NCBI GenBank assembly: GCA_019828545.1
Contig: JACVRA010000529.1
Coordinates: 1-64,000, forward strand
Length of the DNA stretch: 64,000 bases
From: Paracamarosporium sp. OC-R06-R3
Taxonomy: Eukaryota > Ascomycota > Dothideomycetes > Pleosporales > Didymosphaeriaceae
Direction: 5' to 3'
Positions 32,759 to 42,108 of the stretch are shown here, one piece after another. Made by a program: the position numbers and the translations under genes. Under the pieces are notes generated by a model, which did no database searches, was not told the origin of the DNA, and was given only the letters and a program-made list of their open reading frames with translations. Within the stretch, counting starts at the first letter, position 1; each line of letters begins with the position of its first letter.

Positions 32759-35700
32759 ATGATGCGCTTCCATGTCTGCCAGCAGTGCCGGCTACAGCTT
32801 GCTCGACGACTGCCCCCGCCGCGGCACCCCCAACTGCTGTCCAGAGCCACCATCGTCTCGTTCCGCAATGCTCCAAGTGCGCCGCGATCCCACGTACAAC
32901 AACCGTCCGAAGAGACCCACGACAACGCCAATGCAGTGCCAGAAGAACAAGATCAAGGGCTGGGGGCGCAGAACCGTACAGGTGGACTGCAGCGACCATT
33001 GACTTTTCGGAGAACCTGGAAAGAGCATGACGATGTGCAGAGCGGAGAGCATGGAGCAGCGGGCCGGTACTCTCGAGCCCCTAGGCAACATCAGCGCCAC
33101 GAGAACGGTTCAGATACACCCACAAGTGTTGTGCAGACAATCAATGGGCTTTTGGAAAAAAATGATGCCAAGGCAGCTTGGGATCTCTTTGACAAGACCT
33201 ACACCTCGCGAGACGTGCCAGCCTTGACCGATCCGTCGCTCAGCGACATCCATCTTCTTACGGGTGGGAGGATATTCACGCGGCTTTCTAACCGCATCGG
33301 CTTGGAATTTGCTCTAGGAAACACCAATGTCCCCACGCCCACACAAGTCCTCTTCCGATTTGAGCAGCTGGATATAGCGCCGGCCCGCATATGGAATCAA
33401 ACCATAGCACAGCTCACATACCACTTTCTGCGGTCGATGGATGCACCCGAGAAGCGCCGGCCTGTGCGGTCCCCAACTATGACTAGACGTGACACTGAGG
33501 CGACACTGGCCGAGCTGCTGTCGCTTTGGAGGCTGTTTTTCCAGCGTCACGGCACACAGCGAGGACAAGACTCGCTTGAGTCTATCAGCTCCGAGTGGAA
33601 GACAATTCCCGACGCCCAAGTTAAGTTTGAATCGGGCAAGAACTTTGGTGCGCGGCTCCAACAGTTTCATCGCTCGCATGCCACCAGCCCTGAGTTGCAG
33701 TTCTCAGCTATAAACATCTTCAATTACTTTTTCGCCGAGACGCAGCCTCCGCGTACTATTTCAGACTCTCTTCGTGAACAGAATCAGCCTTTCCTCCGCC
33801 TATTGACATCGACCCTCGCCGGGTCCAACATAGTGGGAGCTTTTAGGCATGCAGAGGTCGACGTGCGGATCAAGAACCTAGGCGAAGATTTTCGACAGTC
33901 CATCGCTGCCCATATGGACATGGCTCCCAGCCTAGCTAGGACGATAAATGGTTTGGACGTAGCATCAGCGACTCCAGAGGAAAAAGCTTCTCATATGCAA
34001 GAGTTCTTCCTCAAACGCATCGGTCGCCAGGTGATAATGCAGGCCAATGTTGGCGAAGTGGAAAAGCTGTGGTCCGAGGCTGAAATCATGTACAAATCAT
34101 CGGACGGACGGCCGAAAATTCCGCCAGCGGTATACAATGCTTTTCTTTCGGGCTTCATGACTCTGTTTCAGCCTGACCACACTGTGAGAGTATGGAACCA
34201 CATGATTGCGCACGGCATAGCACCAGACTTAGAGACGTGGAATGCAATGCTGATGGGCTGCGCAAAGGCGAAAGATTTGACTGGTCTTAATGCTGTTTGG
34301 GATAGGATGCTGCGCTCTGGCATAGAGCCTGACCAACGCTGTTGGACAACGCGAGTCCATTCAACGATTGGTACTCATGCTCAGATCAACGTAGGTCTGG
34401 CCATCTTAGACGAGATGGGCAAGAGGTGGCTGTCAGCTGAGAATGTGATCAAAAACCCACCAAACCAAGGGAAAGGTGCAAGGAACCTTCCATCTAATGC
34501 GAAAATGGTAAACAAAACCACAAAGCCGGATATCGGGGTTATCAACGGTGCAGTCGACGCCATTGCCCAATTACCCACCAGAGGAAAGGTTAAAAGTAAT
34601 TTGAGCCGTGGCCTGGCTCTTGAAACGAAAGTCTCATATGTGCACAAGATTTTGCAGTGGGCTGGCAACTTTAGCATCAAGCCTGATGCTCGCACCTACA
34701 ACGCCTTAATCAAGCTCTACCTCGACGGCAATGACTATCCAACCACCTTCAAGCTACTCCGGCAGATGGAGAAGGAGGGTCTAGAAGGAGACCATGCAAC
34801 GTACACTATGCTCATTCGCGCTGCTTTTGACAATCGTAAATTCGACGCCCTTTCGCCACAGGGACAGGTTGATCGCATCCTTGGCATCTTTAATGAGCTC
34901 GAACAAGGCGGCTTGAAGCCGAATACATACTTTTATCAAATCGCTGTGGACCGCCTTCTGAAGAATTACGGAAACTACTTGGGTGTCCGAACTGTCATCG
35001 ACCATATGATGAATCGCGGCTTTGTCGTCTCCCCGCAGATCTACACTTCGCTAGTTACGCACTACTTCCAACAAGAGCCGCCAGCTATCAAGGAGATTGA
35101 CAGCCTCGTAGCTCGTATCTTGGGCCCACCCGCTGCGCCTACGGACAGGTACCTTTTCGATCGCATTATCGAAGGGTATGCGAAGAATGGCGAGATTGCG
35201 TCGATGATGACGGTACTCACGAAGATGGGCGCGCACGGCAAGAGGCCCAGTTTCCGCGCGCTCAGCGAAGTCGTCAGAGCGCTGTACGATGCTGGCGAAT
35301 GGGACCGCGCGAGGGCTATTGTGCGCGACGTGCAACTAGGAGAAGGTGTTGCGAAGGATGGGCCGACACAGATGCACAGGGTTGATCGCGATCAATTTTT
35401 CGAAATTGTTAAGGCGCTTACACCAGAGCTCCTGGAGAGCTTAGCTGGCGAGCATCTGACGATGCCGGTGAGAGAGAGCGCAAGGAAGCCTATCGCGCAG
35501 GCCATGAGTTTTGATACTGATGATACCATTGGGCAACATGAGGCCTATGAACAGACACCGTACCAAGACCAACCATACGAAAGTATACCATACGAGCAAA
35601 CGAAAATGCCGTATCAACAGGCGCCCAATAGACAGGCACCCTACCAAGAGACGCAAGAGGTAGATAATGAGTTTGTGAATGCCGAGCATGCAAGCTACCT

Positions 35701-35770
35701 TTCGGACGAAACTGAGACGTCTCGTCAACAGTGGAACGGAAGTAGCAACCATTCTACTGGGAATAGGTAG
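32759..35770 (+). CDS. Mitochondrial pentatricopeptide-repeat protein
   Basis: Single exon. The start at 32759 gives 1003 aa beginning MMRFHVCQQCRLQLARRL, a basic amphipathic presequence of mitochondrial type; the upstream ATG at 32633 would add 42 residues that look like promoter sequence and overlap the neighbour's leader. Pentatricopeptide repeats (paired helices that read RNA bases) are recognisable in the last two thirds: AVYNAFLSGFMTLFQPDHTV, DLETWNAMLMGCAKAKDLTG, DARTYNALIKLYLDGNDYPT, DHATYTMLIRAAFDNRKFD, then NTYFYQIAVDRLL and QIYTSLVTHYF. Such proteins stabilise, process or translate specific mitochondrial transcripts (Cya5/Ccm1-like roles are possible; target not known). After the repeats (from about residue 920) is a Tyr/Pro/Gln tail with PYQ and PYE motifs. 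Confidence 0.88.
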   Translation: MMRFHVCQQCRLQLARRLPPPRHPQLLSRATIVSFRNAPSAPRSHVQQPSEETHDNANAVPEEQDQGLGAQNRTGGLQRPLTFRRTWKEHDDVQSGEHGAAGRYSRAPRQHQRHENGSDTPTSVVQTINGLLEKNDAKAAWDLFDKTYTSRDVPALTDPSLSDIHLLTGGRIFTRLSNRIGLEFALGNTNVPTPTQVLFRFEQLDIAPARIWNQTIAQLTYHFLRSMDAPEKRRPVRSPTMTRRDTEATLAELLSLWRLFFQRHGTQRGQDSLESISSEWKTIPDAQVKFESGKNFGARLQQFHRSHATSPELQFSAINIFNYFFAETQPPRTISDSLREQNQPFLRLLTSTLAGSNIVGAFRHAEVDVRIKNLGEDFRQSIAAHMDMAPSLARTINGLDVASATPEEKASHMQEFFLKRIGRQVIMQANVGEVEKLWSEAEIMYKSSDGRPKIPPAVYNAFLSGFMTLFQPDHTVRVWNHMIAHGIAPDLETWNAMLMGCAKAKDLTGLNAVWDRMLRSGIEPDQRCWTTRVHSTIGTHAQINVGLAILDEMGKRWLSAENVIKNPPNQGKGARNLPSNAKMVNKTTKPDIGVINGAVDAIAQLPTRGKVKSNLSRGLALETKVSYVHKILQWAGNFSIKPDARTYNALIKLYLDGNDYPTTFKLLRQMEKEGLEGDHATYTMLIRAAFDNRKFDALSPQGQVDRILGIFNELEQGGLKPNTYFYQIAVDRLLKNYGNYLGVRTVIDHMMNRGFVVSPQIYTSLVTHYFQQEPPAIKEIDSLVARILGPPAAPTDRYLFDRIIEGYAKNGEIASMMTVLTKMGAHGKRPSFRALSEVVRALYDAGEWDRARAIVRDVQLGEGVAKDGPTQMHRVDRDQFFEIVKALTPELLESLAGEHLTMPVRESARKPIAQAMSFDTDDTIGQHEAYEQTPYQDQPYESIPYEQTKMPYQQAPNRQAPYQETQEVDNEFVNAEHASYLSDETETSRQQWNGSSNHSTGNR

Positions 35771-36206
35771 AATCGGGCAATTGGCATTGAGGCGTTGAGG
35801 GAGCGTAGCAGCTAGGCGCATCTGTAGGATAGAGATGTAAGAGAAGGCAGGGTGTAAATACAGTACGGCCCGTTTGTACAACATACAAAATGTAGTGTAC
35901 TTCAAATGCAAGTCATGGCATCTACCATTCATCATGATTCACATTGTACCTCCAGTTCTATGTATTTTGGAACGTCCATCGTATGAACCAGGATAGGTCG
36001 AGCTACAACACCTCTCTGGACTAGTATCCCTCCATTGTGACGCATTGGTAGATAGTAGTACATAGTACAGTTCCAAGACTCAACCCAGTCCATACCATCT
36101 GCACAAACTCCACCTAATGCATGCATGCCTATCCGTCCCACCACCCGACAAGAACCCGATACAAATAATCATACACATCTATTGTTCCGCATATTCTATC
36201 CTAGCC
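35771..36206. other. Convergent 3' intergenic region
   Basis: 436 bases between the stop of the PPR gene (plus) and the stop of the RNase Z gene (minus). Nothing recognised beyond 3' flank sequence. Confidence 0.5.
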
Positions 36207-39200
36207 CTAGTTATTCCTCTTGCTCTTCTTCTTCTTCCCGCCTCCCTCATCACCACTAGTCTTCTTCCCATTACTATTAATCACGGGCTCCCCCTCTGCT
36301 GCGGCAGCACCCTCTCCAGGCACCTCGGCCTCCTCCTCAGCTGTCAACAGCCGATTTAAAGCATCGTTGAACTTCTCCATCTGTGCGATTTCTCCGATCT
36401 TAACTCGCATGTAGTCGAATGCGATGGCGACCTTCATGTCCTTGGAGCGCACCTTGATGACTTGCTCGTGAGCCGTTGAGCTCTCGGTTCTTCGGAGCGA
36501 AGGGGGCGGGCGCGCAGAGTCGGAGGGGAGAGCCGATGTCGAGGCTGCCGCATCGGTGGGACCCGTTTGGGCGTCGTCATCGCCGCCATCCTGCTGGACA
36601 TCTTCCATGGCGTTGGGGTCGAGTAGGTCGTCTTGTTCGCCGTCCTGGACAGTCTGCAAGACGGGAATTTTCTGGTAACGCTGGCTGAAGTGGGTGAGGA
36701 CTACGGCTTTAGCGTCCATTTGGGCGCCAATGCCGAGGGCTTCCGAGGTGGTTGAGTGTTTTTTTGCGATTGCGTCGCCTTTGAGCTCGTCGTCGAAAGT
36801 GGCTTCGTGGATGAGGACGGTCGAGTTGCGACCTATGAGGGTGAAGGTGTGGGCTGGACGGCAGTCGCCGGAGTACGACACTTTGAGAGGGTTGACGTTT
36901 TCTGGGTCAGTTGTTGCGCGGGGGAACGTCAGTGATACAGCCATTGCACCGTGGCAGTGGGAGACTCTGCATGCTTGAATATCAACCAGACCAAGGATGG
37001 CCTCGTAGTCCTTCTGTTGAAGTACGAAACGGTTTTCCTCTCTCTGTCCCGCGGTGGAAGTGGAAGTGAGAGTGAGCTTAGACCCAGAATTCTCTAAACG
37101 TCCGACGGCTAAGATTTCGAACGGCAATATGCGACTATATCCAAAGTCTTCTACTAGTGAGTATTCACGGAGCCACTTGATCATACCCTCATGCGAAACA
37201 ACGGAAAGACCATGCAATGACCCGTTGTCCGCAAGTACCGATGATTCGGACGGATGATCAATCCTTGGGGTGCTGTTATGTTTTATTCTGTACCATTCGC
37301 GGATCACAGAAGCAGTCCCAAGGTGGTGATCGGCGTGGAGATGGCTAATCCAGATCATGCGCAGGTCTTTGAGAATGTCGACAAGCTCGTCTGTGCTGAA
37401 TACCCTCTGCAATTGGCCCAAGGTACCTTCGCCGCAATCGAACAGATAATTTCCAACACCCGGTACCCTCAAAAGGGTCGCAGACACGTTGCGATATTTC
37501 GAAGGACAAGCTGAGCCCGTTCCCAGAGTAATCACCTCCGTGTCGGGTCGCGCTACTAGCTGCCGCCATTTCAACAGGGCTTCTTGGTCGTTTATTACTG
37601 CTTGCTGAGCTTCTTGCGCTAGTCTCAAGACCTCTGGTTCCATTTTCGCTTTTACCTCCATCTCATATTTCGCTGGCGTTAATTCCTCCTCTTTCCGGTG
37701 GTAGGTTTCTTCTCCTATCGCCTCATCCTCTTTTCTCTTGAAGACAGGCATGAGAAGATGTTTGATTCCTCGTTCGGCAGGAACGGTATTCTGCAGCACG
37801 GTTGCTCTTCCCGATGAGCCTAACCCATATAGGCTTCTCTGCGGAAGTGTCTTTGGGTCATACTGTGGAACACTATAACGAGCAGGGTCGATAGCCGAAA
37901 GACGTATCGTCTGAGCTGCTACAGAATCGAGTGAGATGCGATTTGGGCAGTCGTCCACAGACGAGATATGGTGCTCTGCTTGACTGAACCGGTCTATGAA
38001 CTGCTGAAGCATAGAATGGCCAGAAACACCTGGTCCAAGTACCCAGTAGAATATCTTGATGCTCGATGTAAGATCTTCAGACATAAACTCTTCTCTCTGT
38101 ACCAGTGAATCCAGATAATCGACCGAGGGAATATCTAATATAGCAAAACCATTTCCTGGCTTATCTGGTCCAATGACCATGTCGGGGGTGATAGTCTCCC
38201 CTTTATCATTTTGCACAGTTTGACCTTTGCTCAGCTTGCCAAACTGTGGTCCCGGTTTTAGACCGAGTTCTTTTGCGCGTCGTGGATCAAAGGTACCCCG
38301 CGTCGGTTGCGAGCGCACAATGTACGAGAGCGACTCTGTCTTTGGCGTTGTAGGCGGAAGACCCGTGATTGTCGCTCCTGGCCATGGCGTACGTGTCAGG
38401 ACTTTGATATCTGGGAGAGGCGCTTCACCACCGGGTTTCGGTCCACGGTAGGGTTCGATGCGATTTGTTCCTGGATTGCGAATAAATATAGCGGCAGGCG
38501 GTTCTACCTCTGATATGTGCCGCTCCACTAACGTGTCGAGCGTCCATTTTGAATTGAACATTAGATTTAAGACCGCCGATCTAATGCGATCATAACGTGC
38601 CTCTCTCTCCTCTGCAGATTCGTTCTCCGGTGCTTGATGTTCCTCGAAGTTATTCGCATATTGCTCATAACCCTGTTGTAATTTGGCCAACTGCTGCTCA
38701 AGATGTAGGTTCACCTCCTTTCGTGCAGGTGATATACACAAAGCCCAGACTTGTATTGCAGTATCTTGCCATGTCGGTAGGATGGCGCCCTGTTCATTTT
38801 TCTGTGATGGTATATCGTTGTACTCGGTCGCAATTACTGGGATACCTTTGCGAAAGATATACCTGCGGCATGTGTTCAGTGCGTGCTTCAGGTTCGGCGG
38901 CCCGTACACGTTAATTTTCGGCCGCTGGGGTTCAGGAAATTTTTTCGAGCCTTTGCCCTTTCGATAAACCTCCATAGCCATATCGTACGCGGAAGTAGCT
39001 GAATCAGCCAACGTAAGAGTCATTCCAATAAGTCCACCTGCATTTTTCCAGTCCATCTTCCCTGTCATAAAGAAATTCTGAACCTTGGTCATCCTCAAGC
39101 CCTGTTCCACCATGGCCCGCTGTGTACCCTCAGCATGAGTGCCGAAGATATAGTGCTGCTTCTGGCTTTGTAGCATGAGCGTTGTCCCCGGTGTGTCCGC

Positions 39201-39776
39201 CGTAGGCGACGTTATTATCTGAATCGAGGAAGCCATCTTGCTTGAATCGCGACGAACGATACTCGCGCCCACGTTTACTATTGACTGCGTTCTGTTGTCT
39301 CGTCGCGGTTCTTTCAGTGGTTCGAGAATAGGTGGCAGCCCGTTTGTTAAATAGTTGATGTCATCGGGAAGTCCTGTTTTGTTCCATGAAGGTGTGCGTA
39401 GGGCTGACTCTGTCGGTTGCGCGTCGGTGTGACTTTCGTCGGTCGTAGTTTTGGGTGTGTACGTTCGTGGTGTCGCACCTGTTTCTGGCGGTCCAGTTGC
39501 TCGGCTTGGTTTGTATCTGACGATTGGTTCGACGCCGTCGTGTCTCGTAGAAAGTTGGAACAAAATGCGCAGTTGGGGGTTCTCTTGTGAGTAGCGAGCA
39601 CTGCTGCTACTAAACGTGCGCGTGGAGCGGAGAAGGGTCGTAACGGTCGTAAAGCGCCGGATGGCGGTTATGATGGTAGCCAATGTGGCCACCTTCAAAG
39701 GAATGACGGGACGCGAGAAATATGTACAGGCAGCGGGTATGATGCGCGAACTAGTAGTTGATTCAATTGCAAGCAA
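36207..39776 (-). CDS. TRZ1: Long-form tRNase Z (tRNA 3' endonuclease)
   Basis: RNase Z of ELAC2/TRZ1 type removes 3' trailers of nuclear and mitochondrial tRNA precursors. The open frame covers 36207-39776, but its first ATG is at 39236 (MASSIQIITSPTADTPG), which gives 1009 aa. The N-terminal half is the degenerate metallo-beta-lactamase copy, with NFFMTGKMDWKNAGGLIGM. The C-terminal half carries activity: EVITLGTGSACPSKYRNVSA (PxKxRN loop), YLFDCGEGTLGQL, WISHLHADHHLG (His812, His814, Asp816, His817 in numbering from 39776), YSGDCRPA, HEATFDDEL and LTHFSQRY. The 180 residues before the first ATG contain a presequence-like stretch (AIRRFTTVTTLLRSTRTFSSSS) without an in-frame ATG, so either non-AUG initiation or an unseen upstream exon is needed to use it. 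A Lys-rich tail ends the protein. Confidence 0.95.
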   Translation of the reverse strand: MLAIESTTSSRIIPAACTYFSRPVIPLKVATLATIITAIRRFTTVTTLLRSTRTFSSSSARYSQENPQLRILFQLSTRHDGVEPIVRYKPSRATGPPETGATPRTYTPKTTTDESHTDAQPTESALRTPSWNKTGLPDDINYLTNGLPPILEPLKEPRRDNRTQSIVNVGASIVRRDSSKMASSIQIITSPTADTPGTTLMLQSQKQHYIFGTHAEGTQRAMVEQGLRMTKVQNFFMTGKMDWKNAGGLIGMTLTLADSATSAYDMAMEVYRKGKGSKKFPEPQRPKINVYGPPNLKHALNTCRRYIFRKGIPVIATEYNDIPSQKNEQGAILPTWQDTAIQVWALCISPARKEVNLHLEQQLAKLQQGYEQYANNFEEHQAPENESAEEREARYDRIRSAVLNLMFNSKWTLDTLVERHISEVEPPAAIFIRNPGTNRIEPYRGPKPGGEAPLPDIKVLTRTPWPGATITGLPPTTPKTESLSYIVRSQPTRGTFDPRRAKELGLKPGPQFGKLSKGQTVQNDKGETITPDMVIGPDKPGNGFAILDIPSVDYLDSLVQREEFMSEDLTSSIKIFYWVLGPGVSGHSMLQQFIDRFSQAEHHISSVDDCPNRISLDSVAAQTIRLSAIDPARYSVPQYDPKTLPQRSLYGLGSSGRATVLQNTVPAERGIKHLLMPVFKRKEDEAIGEETYHRKEEELTPAKYEMEVKAKMEPEVLRLAQEAQQAVINDQEALLKWRQLVARPDTEVITLGTGSACPSKYRNVSATLLRVPGVGNYLFDCGEGTLGQLQRVFSTDELVDILKDLRMIWISHLHADHHLGTASVIREWYRIKHNSTPRIDHPSESSVLADNGSLHGLSVVSHEGMIKWLREYSLVEDFGYSRILPFEILAVGRLENSGSKLTLTSTSTAGQREENRFVLQQKDYEAILGLVDIQACRVSHCHGAMAVSLTFPRATTDPENVNPLKVSYSGDCRPAHTFTLIGRNSTVLIHEATFDDELKGDAIAKKHSTTSEALGIGAQMDAKAVVLTHFSQRYQKIPVLQTVQDGEQDDLLDPNAMEDVQQDGGDDDAQTGPTDAAASTSALPSDSARPPPSLRRTESSTAHEQVIKVRSKDMKVAIAFDYMRVKIGEIAQMEKFNDALNRLLTAEEEAEVPGEGAAAAEGEPVINSNGKKTSGDEGGGKKKKSKRNN

Positions 39777-40272
39777 GCGTCACTTTTCTGGTCCGCCGGG
39801 GAAAAGTTGTTACGATCCGCCGATCATGCTCCACGCGGAATGCTAATTAAAGAACATACATCAAGACCACGCTACAATCAATACACACATAGGGTCATCT
39901 TCATCTTGGTTGCTGTATTGAATGATGTATTCTCATTTACAAGCCCGGCTATTGTCGCCTTTCCAAACCAATATACAGCGAATACTATCCTACGGCCCTT
40001 CTAAGGGAATACTATATAAAACGCCAATCCGAAGCTGAAGCCTTCCTAGCCAGCTACTAAACAAAGGAAATCGTGAGTCGTACATCCAGTCTAACAAATT
40101 GCCATTTAGGCAGAGTGGTGATGCAGGCCATGATGACTGACGGTGCACATCTTTAAATGAGAGGCGCCCGAAGGCAAAAGGGGAATCTCGTGTTGATAAG
40201 CAACCGAGAGCCCGAAGCGCAGAGCCCAGAGTCTGAGCCTGACAAGCAGAAGATTGAAGACAATGATTACTT
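39777..40272. other. Intergenic region
   Basis: About 0.5 kb between the RNase Z 5' end and the 3' end of the bZIP gene, both on the minus strand. Expected to hold the RNase Z promoter and possibly an upstream exon that supplies an ATG. No other feature. Confidence 0.4.
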
Positions 40273-42108
40273 TCAAGAGTCGAGATGCGATGTCATAGCC
40301 GCAATCCGCTCAAAGACTGCCTCCATCCTGGCACATTGTCTCTGAAAGCGGGCCATTTTGAGCTCATCAGCGACTTCATCAGAGATCTGAAGCTGGAAAT
40401 GTGCGAAAACCTTCTCGGAGTTGATGTCACCAAAAAGAGACTCGTGGTGCTCAAGAGGCGAAGCGACAGCGGTAGAAGAGCTGGAAGCAGGCGCAGAGTT
40501 GTAGAGATCGAACTCTGGGTCCTCGTCTTCCTCAGTCTCCACGGGAGCTGACTTCTCGGAGGGCATGGCTCGCTCGACGACGGGATAGTCGGCCTTGACC
40601 TGCTCAGAGGCATCATCCTCGGCGGCGAAGATGGAGCTATACCCCTTGCCAGAGAGGATATCGGTATCCAGAGGGTTGACGGGACCTGCAGGAAGCTCGG
40701 TCACGGCAAAAACCTGTGGTTGCTGATAGTTGAACGAAGAGCTACCACCGTTCATGGCCCAACTGTTCGAGTTCAGGTTGAGCATCGACATGTCGAGTGG
40801 TGTCTCGGGCACGAGTGTCATGCCGACCTGGGGTTGCGACATGCCACCGAACTGCTGGCTCTGGTAGGTGCTGGCATCCTTGCGCACGGGAGCAGGGGTA
40901 GGGGTGGTAGAACCAGAGAGGGTGGGCATCGCAGGCTTGGCATCGAGACTCTCGTCGCGAGAAAGCTCCTCGAGGAAGGGAGTGAAAGCTTGGTGGCGTA
41001 GGAGGCGTTCAATGAAGGCCCTGGAGCGGGCATTCTCCTCCATCAAAGCACGGTTTTGGGTGCGGAGCTCATTGCACTCATTGGTCTTCATGGCGACCTC
41101 GCCCTCGAGCTGGCCGATGTATTCTGCTTCGCGTTAGCGGGTGTTGCTTCGATGATGATTGTCGTCTTGGTTACCTTTTCTGCGCGATCGAAAAGCGCGA
41201 GCAGAGACCTTGTTGCGGAGCTGACGGCGTTCCTTGGAGCTCAGCTTCTTGCCTTCCTCAGAGGCAAGCAGTCTCTCATCTTCATCCATGTCCTCTTCAT
41301 CCTTCTTCGCGCGGATGATGTGAGGGAGGAGGTCAGCTTGGCCAGCAGCACCAGCGAGGGCACTGTTCTGGCTCTGCTGACGGATCTGGTTCACGACACG
41401 AGCAATCGTCTCCTCTGTGCGAGCATCACTCAACGGGCTGGTGGAGCTGTTGCGGTTGTGTTGCTGGCGGCTCTGTTGCTGACTGGCCTGCTGTTGCCTT
41501 TGCTGCGCAAGCTGCTGGGCCCTCTGTTGCTGTGCCTGTGCTTGAGCCTTGGCTAGGGCTTGTTGCTGGGCTTGTTGCTGGTGCATGCCGGGCCAGACCC
41601 TGACGTTCTGTACCTCCTCTTGCGTAATAGCGCTAGGGTCCACGAAGTCGGACGACTGTGACGCGTCGTTGGACGGGTAGAAAAAGGCGGGCTGCGACAT
41701 GGACATGTCCATATCCATGGGGATGCCGCTGTTCCAGCCTCCCATCATCGACGACTCGCCCATCAGGCTCATCTCGTCGATGCCGGTGGACGAGTACATG
41801 GAGTAGCCGGAGCTGTACGAGGGGTTGATGCCTGCGATGGAGCCTGTCGGGAGGCCGGTTTGCTGCTTGAAGCGCTCATACTCGTGGCTGGGCTTCGCGG
41901 GCGTCTGGAGGTCCTCGCCGTCGAGCACCGTGTTTGCGGGGCTGGTGATTGCGGAGGCAGCGTTGGAGGGCTGGCGCGAGATGGTGGGAGGGGTGGGCGA
42001 CGGCAGCTGGCTGAAGTCGAAGAGCGAGTCCGAGTCCGGGTCGAAGCACTGGTTGGCGTTTGTGAAGTTTGACGGCATGGTCATGGCATGGTGGACGGCT
42101 GTCGCCAT
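40273..42108 (-). CDS. bZIP transcription factor (Idi-4-like)
   Basis: Two exons, 42108-41175 and 41123-40273, 594 aa. The intron (51 nt) sits exactly at the end of the basic region. Basic region KERRQLRNKVSARAFRSRRK (about 292-311) holds the N-x-x-S-A-x-x-F-R-x-R-R DNA-contact pattern; the zipper follows in exon 2 with Leu 317, 331, 338 and 352 in heptads. Upstream of it is a Gln-rich stretch (41462-41590) and an N-terminal acidic/Ser-rich part. The basic region resembles the Podospora IDI-4 class, which has been linked to cell-death and autophagy control; this subgroup assignment rests on memory of the motif and is tentative. Nuclear regulator. No coding start other than ATG 42108 is needed. 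Confidence 0.9.
41462..41590 (-). repeat. Gln-rich low-complexity tract in the bZIP protein
   Basis: CAG/CAA-rich stretch coding mostly Gln with Ala and Arg (QQQAQQQALAKAQAQAQQQR..). Such tracts are length-variable and often act in transcription activation or phase separation. It lies about 70 residues ahead of the basic region. Confidence 0.8.
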
